Below, piece after piece: positions 1-7,800 of a stretch of DNA of 17,610 bases. Positions within the stretch are counted from its first letter, which is position 1; the number at the start of each line of letters is the position of its first letter. The translations under genes were made by a program, and so were the position numbers. The stretch comes from Synergistales bacterium (GTDB taxonomy: Bacteria; Synergistota; Synergistia; Synergistales; Synergistaceae). Location of the stretch: the NCBI GenBank assembly GCA_026002695.1, contig BOCB01000032.1:1-17610 (forward strand). The letters are read 5' to 3'. The notes beneath the pieces are model-generated. The model worked only from the letters and a program-made list of their open reading frames with translations, had not been told where the DNA came from and did not search any database.

Positions 1-2
1 AG

Positions 3-110
3 CTCATCGACGAAGTCGCCTCGCTGCCCAAGACCCTCGACGAGCTGGCTGAGCAAGTTCTCCCCGATTGCGACAAGCTCGATCCCAAGAAGTACGACCT
101 GCCCTACTAG
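3..110 (+). CDS. 3' end of an unidentified gene (partial)
   Basis: The frame starting at base 3 is open to a TAG at 108-110 and gives the last 35 residues of a protein, ending in KKYDLPY. The tail is charged, with a helix-like Leu/Glu pattern. I do not recognise the family from so short a piece. The frame is accepted as real because it reaches the left edge without a stop, its codon usage (GC-rich third positions) matches the genes downstream, and an intrinsic terminator follows 44 bases after the stop. Confidence 0.6.
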   Translation, partial: LIDEVASLPKTLDELAEQVLPDCDKLDPKKYDLPY

Positions 111-153
111 AATAAAACAGACCGCATATAACTAATGGTTCTGTGAGTAAATA

Positions 154-209
154 AAAGAGCGAAGCTGCGCGGCATGGAAATATGGAATGTTCTCGCGGCT
201 TCGCTTTTT
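154..209 (+). terminator. Rho-independent terminator of the left-edge gene
   Basis: An 11-bp stem (GCGAAGCTGCG at 159-169 with CGCGGCTTCGC at 194-204, one G-U pair) is followed directly by five Ts at 205-209. The stem is preceded by an A-rich stretch (153-158) that can pair with the T-run, so it could also work on the opposite strand. The 24-nt loop is rather long. Confidence 0.8.
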
Positions 210-371
210 GCGGATAATTTTTCCGATGCTCCCTCAATTTTGCCGCCGCCGGATTAAGTGTTTCGGCTGTTCTTTCGTAATTTTTTTCGTCTTTTTTGAT
301 AATCCCCCATATAAATCTCACATGCTCCCGCGTTTAATTACGCTCACCCCCTGTACATTACGCTTCATTTT

Positions 372-400
372 TTGACATCGCGCCTTCGTCATAGTATCAT
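372..400 (+). promoter_or_regulatory. Sigma-70-type promoter of the SurA-like gene
   Basis: A perfect -35 box TTGACA (372-377), a 17-bp spacer and a -10 box TATCAT (395-400, 5/6 match) predict transcription from about 407. An ATG at 409 would therefore sit at the very 5' end of the mRNA without an SD. This supports initiation at the later ATG 472. The AT-rich stretch 210-370 contains no gene that I can support. Confidence 0.75.
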
Positions 401-453
401 TACGCGGTATGATTATCAGGATGTACAATAAGCAAACGCGCTTACGCGCAAAA

Positions 454-460
454 GGGAGGA
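454..460 (+). promoter_or_regulatory. Shine-Dalgarno site that fixes the start of the SurA-like gene
   Basis: GGGAGGA at 454-460 lies 11 nt before ATG 472. The in-frame ATGs at 409 and 421 have no SD, and the former sits on the predicted transcription start. Confidence 0.7.
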
Positions 461-471
461 TATTTTTCGCA

Positions 472-1587
472 ATGATGCACTTTTTCAGGAAAAATGTAAG
501 ATGGATAATGCTGGCTGTAGTCGTGCTCTTTGTCATATCGTGCTTTGCCGGGTATGGAATGTACGGGGGCGCGGGGACGGCTTCCGGCGGAGATCGCACG
601 GTCGCGCGCGTCGACGGGAAACGCGTGATGTACTCTGAAATAGAGCGCGACCTCGGACGTGTCATACAGAACGCGGGAAGCCAGGGCGGCAGTATAACGT
701 CCGCTGACTACCCCGCCGTCCGCACGAACATCCTGGACAACCTCGCCGTAACGGCGGAAATGGACAAAGAAGTAAAAAAACGAGGGATAAAGCTCTCCAA
801 CGAGGAAATAGACGTCCAGATCAAGAACATCAAACAGTCCTTCCCGACAAATGAGATGTTCCTCCAGCAGTTGCAGGCAGCCGGATTGGATGAGCGCGGG
901 CTCCGAACCGAGATAGAGCGCGGGGCGCTGCGCCAGAAGCTGATCGAGCAGGTTACGGAGGGCGTATCCACCGATGAGAAGGAGTGCCGGATATTCTACG
1001 AATCCATGAAAGCCTTCGCGTTCCAACGCCCTGAGGGTTTCAAGATAAACGTGGCTCAGTTCGGCACACAGGAGAGCGCGGAAGCCGCGCGCCAAGCCAT
1101 AGAAAAGGGCGGCGCTTGGGACAGCGTGATAAAAAGCGGAGACACCGATCTGCTGCAATCCTCGCCTTACGCCGAGCCGATCTTCGTGCCGAGCGAGCAG
1201 ATGAAGGGGGATTTCGCTTTCCTGAAGGATTACCCGCTTAATAAGATCAGCAAAGTGGTGAAAATAAGCGACAGCGAATACACCATAGCCATTAAGCGCT
1301 CGAAAGAGGCGGCGGGCACCGCGCCTTACGAGGACGTCAGCTCCGACATCAAACAGATGATGATAGGGCAGAAGAAGGATCGCGCCCAGTCCGAATACAT
1401 GAGCGAGCTGCGGAAGAGGGCGAATGTGGAGGTACTCGACCCTGAGCTGTTCGCCTCCGCTGTCATCGACACCGCCATCGAGGAGGACGCCTCCGGCGAC
1501 ATCGCCGAGGAGGATGTAGTCAAAGACGCGAACGGCAATGTGATTGCCGTTGAGGAAACCGCCGTAGTTTCGGGAGACGGTAAATAA
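472..1587 (+). CDS. SurA/PpiD-like membrane-anchored periplasmic chaperone
   Basis: The 371-aa product has a short basic N-terminus, one hydrophobic segment (about residues 11-31) and a Gly-rich linker. A SurA_N-type helical domain follows (about 40-190: VARVDGKRVMYSEIERDL, then the long helices typical of SurA/PpiD/PrsA). Next comes a parvulin-sized region (about 190-285) and an acidic tail (about 330-371). The family binds unfolded outer-membrane or exported proteins in the periplasm. The parvulin region seems degenerate: the usual H-I-L-V first strand is replaced by INVAQF and there is no GGDLG motif, so prolyl isomerase activity is doubtful. V-I-S-C at residues 21-24 formally resembles a lipobox, so a PrsA-like lipoprotein is an alternative to a transmembrane anchor. 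The start at 472 was chosen from the promoter and SD positions. The gene has its own promoter and terminator and so appears monocistronic. Confidence 0.8.
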   Translation: MMHFFRKNVRWIMLAVVVLFVISCFAGYGMYGGAGTASGGDRTVARVDGKRVMYSEIERDLGRVIQNAGSQGGSITSADYPAVRTNILDNLAVTAEMDKEVKKRGIKLSNEEIDVQIKNIKQSFPTNEMFLQQLQAAGLDERGLRTEIERGALRQKLIEQVTEGVSTDEKECRIFYESMKAFAFQRPEGFKINVAQFGTQESAEAARQAIEKGGAWDSVIKSGDTDLLQSSPYAEPIFVPSEQMKGDFAFLKDYPLNKISKVVKISDSEYTIAIKRSKEAAGTAPYEDVSSDIKQMMIGQKKDRAQSEYMSELRKRANVEVLDPELFASAVIDTAIEEDASGDIAEEDVVKDANGNVIAVEETAVVSGDGK

Positions 1588-1601
1588 CGATAACATAAAT
1601 A

Positions 1602-1645
1602 AAATGAAGCCGTGGGTATAAAATCCCATGGCTTTATTTATTTTT
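1602..1645 (+). terminator. Rho-independent terminator after the SurA-like gene
   Basis: A 10-bp stem (AAGCCGTGGG at 1607-1616, CCCATGGCTT at 1625-1634, one G-T pair) with an 8-nt loop is followed by a T-rich tract ending in five Ts at 1641-1645. Confidence 0.85.
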
Positions 1646-1698
1646 GTATTATCGCCTATTCTCATTAAGTTTTATTTATTTTCTCAGGATTTATGCTG

Positions 1699-1704
1699 TA
1701 TAAT
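1699..1704 (+). promoter_or_regulatory. Possible -10 box for the alpha-glucan cluster
   Basis: A perfect TATAAT lies just after the preceding terminator and 29 nt before the TTG start. No good -35 box is visible at 16-18 bp upstream (the best is TTATTT), so the promoter is weak or depends on an activator. The predicted leader would be under 20 nt. Confidence 0.45.
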
Positions 1705-1714
1705 ATTCCCCTAT

Positions 1715-1723
1715 GGGAGGTGG
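1715..1723 (+). promoter_or_regulatory. Strong Shine-Dalgarno that selects a TTG start for GH57
   Basis: GGGAGGTGG is an almost full anti-SD match. Its GGAGGT core ends 6 nt before TTG 1728. The ATG at 1713 overlaps the SD itself and cannot use it. Confidence 0.75.
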
Positions 1724-1727
1724 TCTT

Positions 1728-4133
1728 TTGCAATTCGCGCGCTGTATATGTGTTCACGCTCACTTTTATCAACCGCCGAGGGAGGATCCCTGGACGGAGT
1801 GGGTTATGAAGGATATTACCGCTTTGCCGTATCACGACTGGAACGAGCGAATAAGCAAGGAGTGTTACGAACCCAATGCCGCCGCGCGTATGCTGAACGA
1901 CCGCGGCGAGATAATCTATATAACCAACAACTACAGGCATATAAGTTTCAATGTCGGGCCCACCTTGCATAACTGGCTCGCCAAGACCAACACGCGCCTC
2001 TCTCACTCCATAGTCATGGCCGACAAAAGGGCGGCGAAAGCTATCGGGGAGGGCGGCGCGATAGCGCAGGGATACAATCATATGATTTTGCCCCTTGCCT
2101 GCGCGCGCGACATACGCACTCAGGTAATATGGGGCGCGAAGGATTTCGAGCACAGGTTCGGCAGGAAACCCAAGGGCATGTGGCTGCCGGAGACAGCCGT
2201 GAATACCGCTGTCCTCGAGGTACTCGCGAGCGAGGGGATAGAGTTCACCATACTCGCGCCGAGCCAGTGCGCGCGGGTGCGCCAGCCTGACGGCGAGTGG
2301 ACGGATACGCCCGGAGGCAACGGTCTCGACGTTACGAGGCCGTACTTCATGAGGCTGCCGTCAGGGCGCAAAATAAGCATAGTCTTTTATTACGGGGGCG
2401 TGGCTCAGGACATAGCCTTCGGCGGACTGCTCAATAACGGCGACGCGTTTGCCCATTCGCTTATGAGCAAGGTCCCTTTCGACGACGAGCCGCGCCTTTT
2501 GTCCGTGGCGACGGACGGCGAGTCTTACGGCCATCATCATCGCTACGGCGAGATGGCCTTAGCGCGCGCCATAGAAACAATTTCATCCTCGTACGATTTC
2601 AGCCTCACGAATATAGCGGCGTTCCTGTCGCGATACCCCGCGAAGTGGGAGTGCAGGATAGCCGAGGACACGTCGTGGTCCTGCGCGCACGGCATTGAGC
2701 GCTGGAGAAGCGACTGCGGCTGCCATACGGGCGGCGGCTATGACTGGAACCAGAAGTGGCGCGCTCCGCTCCGAGACGCCTTCGACGATCTCAGGGACAA
2801 GATAGACGAGATATACGAGCGCGAAATGGTCAAATACTGCGACTCTCCGTGGAGGCTCAGGGACGAGGCCATAATGCTCTACATGATGAACTTCAGCGAA
2901 AAGGCCACGTCGGAGGACGTCAAGATAAGGAAGGACGCGTTCCTGAAGGCTCGGTGCGGAAACCTCTCATTCTCGGATACGAACAGGGTTCTTACGCTGC
3001 TCGAAGCCCAGAGGATGCGCATGTTCATGTATACGTCATGCGGATGGTTCTTCAACGACATCTCAGGCATAGAGACGCGCCAGATAATCGCTTACGCTGT
3101 CCGCGCCGCCGAGCACATAAAGGCCGTCACGGGCATGTCTTTGGAGGGCGGATTTACGGAGGCGCTCAGGAAGGCTCACGGAAACACTGAGGAATTTCCC
3201 ACCGGCTACGACGTATTCGCGAAGTGCGTCGCCCCGATGAAGCGTACTATAAAGGATATTGCCGCGTCTGCGGCGCTCATGTCATCGAGCGACTCGTATT
3301 ACTCCTATTGTGTGAAGTCAGTCGGCAAAGTCTATCCGTCGGGCGATATAGACCTCGCCGTAAAGAAGATAGCCGTTACAAACACGCTTACGCTCGAAAA
3401 CTGGAGCGGAACCGCCGCAGTCATATCAACGAGCGGCCTCGATGACGTGTGCCGCATGACCGAGCAGGGTATACCCCCGCAGAAGGAGATATGGAACAAC
3501 TTCTACGTGGGGGACATACTTTCGATATCGAGGTATTTGGAGAGAGTATTCGAGCTCGGCTCGTGGCACCTTAAAGATTTGGCAATAGACGACAGGGAGG
3601 TAGTGGGCGCCGAGCGCACCAAGGCGGCTCTCCGCGAGAACGTCGAGTACGCGGAGCGGCTGCTTCAGGATCATCAGCGCCTGCTGGTGCAGCTCAACAT
3701 AATAGGGGCCGAATGCCCCAAGTTTTTAGAGGCCGTTACCGTGTTCGTTTACGGCGAGAAGATAAACGACATAGTAACCGACACTGTGAACATACTGGAT
3801 CTGCTGAAACCCGATTCGCGATTGGAGGCGCTTATCGACGAGGCGAGGAACATCGGCATAGAACCCGGCCTCTCATCGCTCGTTCCGCGTGTTGAGAAAG
3901 CCTTCTGCGACGCTGTCAAGAAGATCGGCGAGAAGGACGAAGCCTTGCAATGCGAGAACCTGATCTTTATGTGGAAGCGAGCGAAGAACCTCGGCATAAA
4001 TATCGAGAAGTCGGAGACGCAGAACAGGCTTTGGGATATACTGATGGATCGCAGCGACAGCCTGCCGCCTGCGCTCGTGGAGCTGACAAAAGTGGTAGGT
4101 TTTGCCACTCAAGCCACCAATAAAAAGCTGTAA
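1728..4133 (+). CDS. GH57 glycoside hydrolase with C-terminal DUF3536 domain
   Basis: The 801-aa product (from TTG 1728) opens with the GH57 signature HAHFYQPPRED. The likely catalytic nucleophile is Glu155 in GMWLPET, and the general acid/base is Asp263 in ATDGESYGHHH. The C-terminal half (about 380-790), containing WFFNDISGIETRQI, looks like the DUF3536 domain that accompanies this GH57 subfamily; about 800 aa is normal for the type. GH57 enzymes act on alpha-1,4/1,6-glucans as amylases, 4-alpha-glucanotransferases or branching enzymes; which activity applies here cannot be read from the sequence. No signal peptide is seen, so the enzyme should be cytoplasmic. It is followed by glucan phosphorylase and glycogen synthase, which supports a role in trimming or remodelling a storage glucan. 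Confidence 0.88.
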   Translation: MQFARCICVHAHFYQPPREDPWTEWVMKDITALPYHDWNERISKECYEPNAAARMLNDRGEIIYITNNYRHISFNVGPTLHNWLAKTNTRLSHSIVMADKRAAKAIGEGGAIAQGYNHMILPLACARDIRTQVIWGAKDFEHRFGRKPKGMWLPETAVNTAVLEVLASEGIEFTILAPSQCARVRQPDGEWTDTPGGNGLDVTRPYFMRLPSGRKISIVFYYGGVAQDIAFGGLLNNGDAFAHSLMSKVPFDDEPRLLSVATDGESYGHHHRYGEMALARAIETISSSYDFSLTNIAAFLSRYPAKWECRIAEDTSWSCAHGIERWRSDCGCHTGGGYDWNQKWRAPLRDAFDDLRDKIDEIYEREMVKYCDSPWRLRDEAIMLYMMNFSEKATSEDVKIRKDAFLKARCGNLSFSDTNRVLTLLEAQRMRMFMYTSCGWFFNDISGIETRQIIAYAVRAAEHIKAVTGMSLEGGFTEALRKAHGNTEEFPTGYDVFAKCVAPMKRTIKDIAASAALMSSSDSYYSYCVKSVGKVYPSGDIDLAVKKIAVTNTLTLENWSGTAAVISTSGLDDVCRMTEQGIPPQKEIWNNFYVGDILSISRYLERVFELGSWHLKDLAIDDREVVGAERTKAALRENVEYAERLLQDHQRLLVQLNIIGAECPKFLEAVTVFVYGEKINDIVTDTVNILDLLKPDSRLEALIDEARNIGIEPGLSSLVPRVEKAFCDAVKKIGEKDEALQCENLIFMWKRAKNLGINIEKSETQNRLWDILMDRSDSLPPALVELTKVVGFATQATNKKL

Positions 4134-4143
4134 ATATATGAGC

Positions 4144-4207
4144 GGGCGGCCGAGGACGGTCGCCCAAAACACGGTATCTCAGGGGTTTTATTTTTTTACC
4201 CTTTAGG
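4144..4207 (+). terminator. Possible terminator between GH57 and glgP
   Basis: A GC-rich 8-bp hairpin (GGGCGGCC 4144-4151, GGTCGCCC 4158-4165, one G-T pair) is not directly followed by Ts. A second, weaker stem (AGGGGT 4181-4186 with ACCCTT 4198-4203) encloses a T-rich loop and is followed by a short T-run at 4208-4212. The pair may attenuate transcription rather than stop it fully. A recognisable promoter for glgP is not evident in 4134-4250. Confidence 0.4.
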
Positions 4208-4250
4208 TTTTTGATAATAATCATATTTTGACACTGGAGGTAATGGCGAT

Positions 4251-5987
4251 ATGACGGTATTGAATTACAAAGAAAATATCAGCGAATCAATGCTGAACAC
4301 GTTCGAGCGCAACCCGATATTCAGGAACATCGCTTATTTCTCGATGGAGATAGGCATTGAGAAGGAGATTCCGACATATTCGGGAGGGCTCGGCATACTC
4401 GCGGGGGACATACTGAAGAGCGCGGCAGACCTCGGCGTTCCGGCGGTCGCGGTAACTCTTCTTTACCGCAAGGGCTACTTCAGGCAGGAGCTCACGCCCG
4501 AGGGAGATCAGATAGAGCGCTCGGTCGAGTGGGAACCCGAGAAACTCATGGCCAAACTCGACAACAGGGTTACCATAACGCTCGAGGGACGCGAAATACT
4601 GGTGCGCGCGTGGAGCTACGTGTACGTAGGACAGTCGGGATACTCTCTGCCCATATATTTCCTCGACACGGACATTGACGTGAACTCGGAGAGCGACCGC
4701 CAGCTTACGTGGGAGCTGTACGGCGGCGACAACAGATACCGCCTCTGCCAGGAGGTCATACTCGGCGTCGGGGGACTCCGCCTCCTGCGCGACTTGGGCT
4801 ACAACAACATCAAGACCTTCCACCTCAACGAGGGACACGCCGGCTTCATCGTTCTGGAGCTTCGCAGGGAACTCGGCTACGACGACTTCGAGAAGGTACG
4901 CAACGACGTCATATTCACCACTCATACGCCGGTGCCGGCGGGGCACGACTATTTCCCCTACGATCTGATAAGCTCCGTCATCGACGAGCGCAACAGCGCC
5001 CACCTCCACGCTATGATAGGCGGCGACGGCGTCTCCATGACCGATCTGGGCCTCAACTTCAGCCGCTATATCAACGCCGTCTCGAAAAAGCACGCCGAGG
5101 TGAGCCGCGCGATGTTCAAGACCGACAAGGTCGACTACGTAACGAACGGCGTTCACTCTACGACGTGGACCTGCCCGGGCTTCGCGCGGCTGTACGATAA
5201 ATATATCCCTTCGTGGAGAAACGATCCGAGCCGCTTGATTCAAGCTCTCCAGCTCCCCGACGACGAAGTTTGGAAGGCTCATCAGGCGGCCAAGATGCGC
5301 CTCTTCGCCAAGGTGCTCGAGGAGTCCGGCAAGGAGTTCGACTCCAACGTGCTGACCATAGGCTTCGCGCGCCGCGCCGCGACGTACAAGAGAGCGGATC
5401 TGCTCTTCGACGACGTCAAGAGGCTGCTCGAGATAGCCTCCGGCCAAGTGCAGTTCATATTCGCCGGCAAGGCTCACCCGCATGACATGCCGGCCAAGGA
5501 TATAATCAAGCACATCTTCGGGATAGCCGCCAAGGTAGGGGACGCAATCCCCATCGTATTTTTGGAGAACTACAATATGCAGCTCGCGCAGATACTCACC
5601 GCCGGGGTCGATGTCTGGCTCAACACGCCGATACGCCCCCGCGAGGCGTCGGGCACGAGCGGCATGAAGTGCATTCACAACGGCGTCATGAACTTCTCGG
5701 TTCTTGACGGCTGGTGGATAGAGGGCTGGATAGAGGACGTCACGGGCTGGTCGATAGGGCCGCTGTCCAATGAGGCCGAACTCGTCGATTACGACGAGAC
5801 GCAGGACGCTATTGACCTCTACAACAAATTAGAAAAGAAGGTCATACCAACTTATTACAAGGATCGCAAGAAATGGGTATGGATGATGAAGAACACCATC
5901 GCCATCAACGCCAGCTATTTCAACACGCACAGGGTTGTGAAGGAGTATTGCGAGAAGGCTTACGGGACTGTCTTCCGCGGGCATTAG
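4251..5987 (+). CDS. glgP: Alpha-glucan (glycogen/maltodextrin) phosphorylase, short form
   Basis: This 578-aa GT35 enzyme releases glucose-1-phosphate from the non-reducing ends of alpha-1,4-glucan using phosphate and PLP. The sequence shows the N-terminal glycine-rich block YFSMEIGIEKEIPTYSGGLG, active-site HLNEGHAGF (His191), GKAHPHD, and the PLP block EASGTSGMK, in which Lys473 should form the Schiff base. The Met-Lys pair in GTSGMK takes the place of GTGNMK in classical enzymes. At 578 aa it lacks the large N-terminal regulatory part of the ~800-aa animal/E. coli enzymes and resembles the compact bacterial and archaeal alpha-glucan phosphorylases. An SD (GGAGG, 4236-4240) lies 10 nt before the ATG. 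The stop is followed closely by glgA. Confidence 0.92.
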   Translation: MTVLNYKENISESMLNTFERNPIFRNIAYFSMEIGIEKEIPTYSGGLGILAGDILKSAADLGVPAVAVTLLYRKGYFRQELTPEGDQIERSVEWEPEKLMAKLDNRVTITLEGREILVRAWSYVYVGQSGYSLPIYFLDTDIDVNSESDRQLTWELYGGDNRYRLCQEVILGVGGLRLLRDLGYNNIKTFHLNEGHAGFIVLELRRELGYDDFEKVRNDVIFTTHTPVPAGHDYFPYDLISSVIDERNSAHLHAMIGGDGVSMTDLGLNFSRYINAVSKKHAEVSRAMFKTDKVDYVTNGVHSTTWTCPGFARLYDKYIPSWRNDPSRLIQALQLPDDEVWKAHQAAKMRLFAKVLEESGKEFDSNVLTIGFARRAATYKRADLLFDDVKRLLEIASGQVQFIFAGKAHPHDMPAKDIIKHIFGIAAKVGDAIPIVFLENYNMQLAQILTAGVDVWLNTPIRPREASGTSGMKCIHNGVMNFSVLDGWWIEGWIEDVTGWSIGPLSNEAELVDYDETQDAIDLYNKLEKKVIPTYYKDRKKWVWMMKNTIAINASYFNTHRVVKEYCEKAYGTVFRGH

Positions 5988-5996
5988 GGAATGACC

Positions 5997-7466
5997 ATGA
6001 GCGATAATGCGGTCCTGAAGGTTCTGCACACTGCGGCGGAGATGGCTCCTCTCGCGAAACAGGGAGGGTTGGGCGATGTTTTGGGCGCTCTGCCTAAGTT
6101 CATGTGCGGAAAAGGGGTCGACGCGAGGGTAGCGCTTCCAATGTACCCGGGTATGCGCGAAACCATAGAGAAATACGGCTGCGAGTACGTTACTCTGTCG
6201 GAGAAAGTGCATGTCGCGCTCGACTGGAGGGTTTATTCGGCGTCCGTCGTGCAGGCAAACGTCGAGGGGGTTATCGTTTATTTACTCGACCAGCCGGAGC
6301 TGTACAAGAACCCTAAGATATACCCCGCGGTGCTCAATAACGAGAGCGTCCTTCAGTTCGTATTCCTGTCGCTCGCCGCGCTGGAGCTTCCGGGGCTTGT
6401 GTCGTGGAAGCCTGACATCATGCACGTACACGATTGGACGGCCGCGATCCTCCCGATAGCCCTCCGCTGGCACAGGCACTACAACGCCCTTGCCACGGAA
6501 TACGACGTCGTCCTCACGATTCACAACCTCGCGTATCAGGGGCTTATAGACCCGTCCGCGATAGCGTCGTGGGGGCTCGTGAACAACGCGTTTTTTATCG
6601 ACGGCATGGAATTCTACGGGCAGGCTAACATACTGAAGGGCGGCATACTCGCGTCGGACGCCATAACCACGGTAAGCCCCCACTACTCGTGGAACATACA
6701 GACGCAGGACGAGGGCTTCGGCTTAGACGGGATATTTCGGAACATCAGGCACAAGCTGCGCGGTATAATTAACGGCATAGACTACTCTGTGTGGGGGGCG
6801 GAGAACGATAAGGCGCTTCCGGTGAAGTTCAGCGCCCTCGATATGTCGGGCAAGTCCGCGTGCCGTCAGAAGCTGTTGGAGCATTGCGGATGGAGCGACG
6901 ACGGCAAGCCCATCGCGCTCTTCGTCGGCAGGTTGGTTCAGCAGAAGGGCGTCGACATAATGCTCTCCTCACTCGAACAGCTGCTGGACAACAGCTGCCG
7001 CGCGGTTGTGATAGGCTCCGGTATTCCCCAGTACGAGGAATGGTGCCACTGGCTTACGAGAACCTATCCCGACTCCTTTTGGTGTTTCACGGAGTTCGGG
7101 GACGAGATCGCGCACCTCGCTTACGCGGGGGCCGATATACTTCTGATGCCGTCGCTCTTCGAGCCGTGCGGCCTCTCTCAGATGATAGCTATGGCTTACG
7201 GGACGGTGCCTATTGTGCGCAGCACGGGCGGCCTCGCTGATTCGGTGATAGACTTCGACAGCTCGCCCGACGGCACGGGCTTCATGTTCAGCGATTACTC
7301 GACCGACGAGCTGCTCCAAGCGTCTCGCAGGGCGTTTGAGGCATACTGGAACAAGGAGAGGTGGAGCGCGGTTACAAGAAACGCGATGAAGGCGAACTTC
7401 TCATGGTCGGCCTCCTCCGACGCGTATATCGACCTGTACAACAACCTGAGGAACGGGCAATTGTAA
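5997..7466 (+). CDS. glgA: Glycogen synthase (GT5)
   Basis: The 489-aa product transfers glucose from a nucleotide-glucose (ADP-glucose in most bacteria) to growing alpha-1,4-glucan. It has the N-terminal KxGGLGD donor-binding motif (Lys21 in KQGGLGDVLGALPK) and the GT-B C-terminal block FEPCGLSQMIAMAYGTVP (Glu389) followed by RSTGGLADSV, which is strongly diagnostic. ATGs at 5991 and 5997 are in frame. The SD-like AGGGA (5986-5990) overlaps the glgP stop and is correctly spaced only for 5997, so 5997 is preferred. This implies translational coupling with glgP. No glgC (ADP-glucose pyrophosphorylase) is in the window, so the donor must be made elsewhere. Confidence 0.95.
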   Translation: MSDNAVLKVLHTAAEMAPLAKQGGLGDVLGALPKFMCGKGVDARVALPMYPGMRETIEKYGCEYVTLSEKVHVALDWRVYSASVVQANVEGVIVYLLDQPELYKNPKIYPAVLNNESVLQFVFLSLAALELPGLVSWKPDIMHVHDWTAAILPIALRWHRHYNALATEYDVVLTIHNLAYQGLIDPSAIASWGLVNNAFFIDGMEFYGQANILKGGILASDAITTVSPHYSWNIQTQDEGFGLDGIFRNIRHKLRGIINGIDYSVWGAENDKALPVKFSALDMSGKSACRQKLLEHCGWSDDGKPIALFVGRLVQQKGVDIMLSSLEQLLDNSCRAVVIGSGIPQYEEWCHWLTRTYPDSFWCFTEFGDEIAHLAYAGADILLMPSLFEPCGLSQMIAMAYGTVPIVRSTGGLADSVIDFDSSPDGTGFMFSDYSTDELLQASRRAFEAYWNKERWSAVTRNAMKANFSWSASSDAYIDLYNNLRNGQL

Positions 7467-7500
7467 CGGGGGGACAAATTAATAACGGGCACATTCATTT

Positions 7501-7528
7501 GCAGAGACGTTGCGCGCAACGTCTCTGC
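7501..7528. repeat. Perfect 28-bp palindrome after glgA
   Basis: GCAGAGACGTTGCG (7501-7514) is followed directly by its exact reverse complement (7515-7528), and T7500/A7529 extends the pairing. Only AT-rich sequence follows, without a T-run, so it is an imperfect candidate for the cluster's terminator. It resembles the small dispersed palindromes seen in intergenic DNA of many bacteria; a protein-binding site is also possible. Confidence 0.8.
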
Positions 7529-7595
7529 ATTAATTTAATGTAATATATTGAACACATACCCGCAAAGACCGCCCTTCCTGCTAAATAAATGCTGA

Positions 7596-7628
7596 TTTAT
7601 TGTTAGAAGCCTAAAGGGTAACGATAAA
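7596..7628 (+). promoter_or_regulatory. Dyad/hairpin element, copy 1
   Basis: TTTATTGTT (7596-7604) pairs with AACGATAAA (7620-7628; one G-T pair). Between them lie a 4-nt bulge AGAA and an inner mini-hairpin (GCC at 7609-7611 with GGGT at 7616-7619). The same plan appears at 11605-11641 in the flgK leader. It overlaps the start of the 89-bp repeat. It may be a DNA operator or an RNA structure. Confidence 0.5.
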
Positions 7629-7691
7629 AAACCTGACCGGCTCTACATCTAAAAACGGCTAAATCTCATTTTGGCTATTTAATCAGCGCTT
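7603..7691. repeat. 89-bp direct repeat, copy 1
   Basis: It matches 11426-11514 at 87 of 89 positions (differences at A7651/C11474 and T7666/C11489). It ends 21 bp before the predicted -35 box of the AT-hook operon. It contains three GGCT tetramers (7639, 7657, 7673) and AT-rich spacers, and has no coding potential. No transposase or terminal-repeat features are visible. Confidence 0.9.
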
Positions 7692-7712
7692 ACCTAAATA
7701 TCTCCCTGCCTA

Positions 7713-7742
7713 TTGTCTATATTGCGTAATTTATAATATAAT
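7713..7742 (+). promoter_or_regulatory. Predicted promoter of the AT-hook/LysM/pyrK operon
   Basis: TTGTCT (7713-7718), an 18-bp spacer and TATAAT (7737-7742; an overlapping TATAAT lies at 7732-7737) predict a start at about 7749. The -35 box is modest. The 89-bp repeat lies immediately upstream. Confidence 0.5.
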
Positions 7743-7800
7743 AAGCAATGAGTGGACGTGTGGTTTGCTATCCTGTTCGGGTTTGGGATGTGGTTGCGGA

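Noticed and set aside
409..471. N-terminal extension of the SurA-like protein from ATG 409
   Set aside because: The promoter predicts transcription starting at about 407, leaving no leader or SD. ATG 472 has an SD, and a normal signal-anchor begins there.
442..1665. Long reverse-strand open frame (407 aa) opposite the SurA-like gene
   Set aside because: It lies wholly over a gene with recognisable domains, promoter and terminator. Its composition is that of an antisense shadow, rich in Arg, Leu, Val and His.
4196..4207. 12-base match, in reverse orientation, to CCTAAAGGGTAA of the 89-bp repeat
   Set aside because: The match does not extend: no CGATAAA arm, no outer stem and no GGCT units are present. 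It could be chance in AT-rich DNA.
4287..5678. Reverse-strand open frame of 463 aa opposite glgP
   Set aside because: Antisense shadow of a clear phosphorylase, caused by GC-rich third positions. No family motif is visible.
7765..7800. TTG start at 7765 for the AT-hook protein
   Set aside because: The added residues (LSCSGLGCGCG) look non-coding and the SD is poor. They do resemble a Cys-rich motif, but there is no hydrophobic signal segment to make a lipobox.
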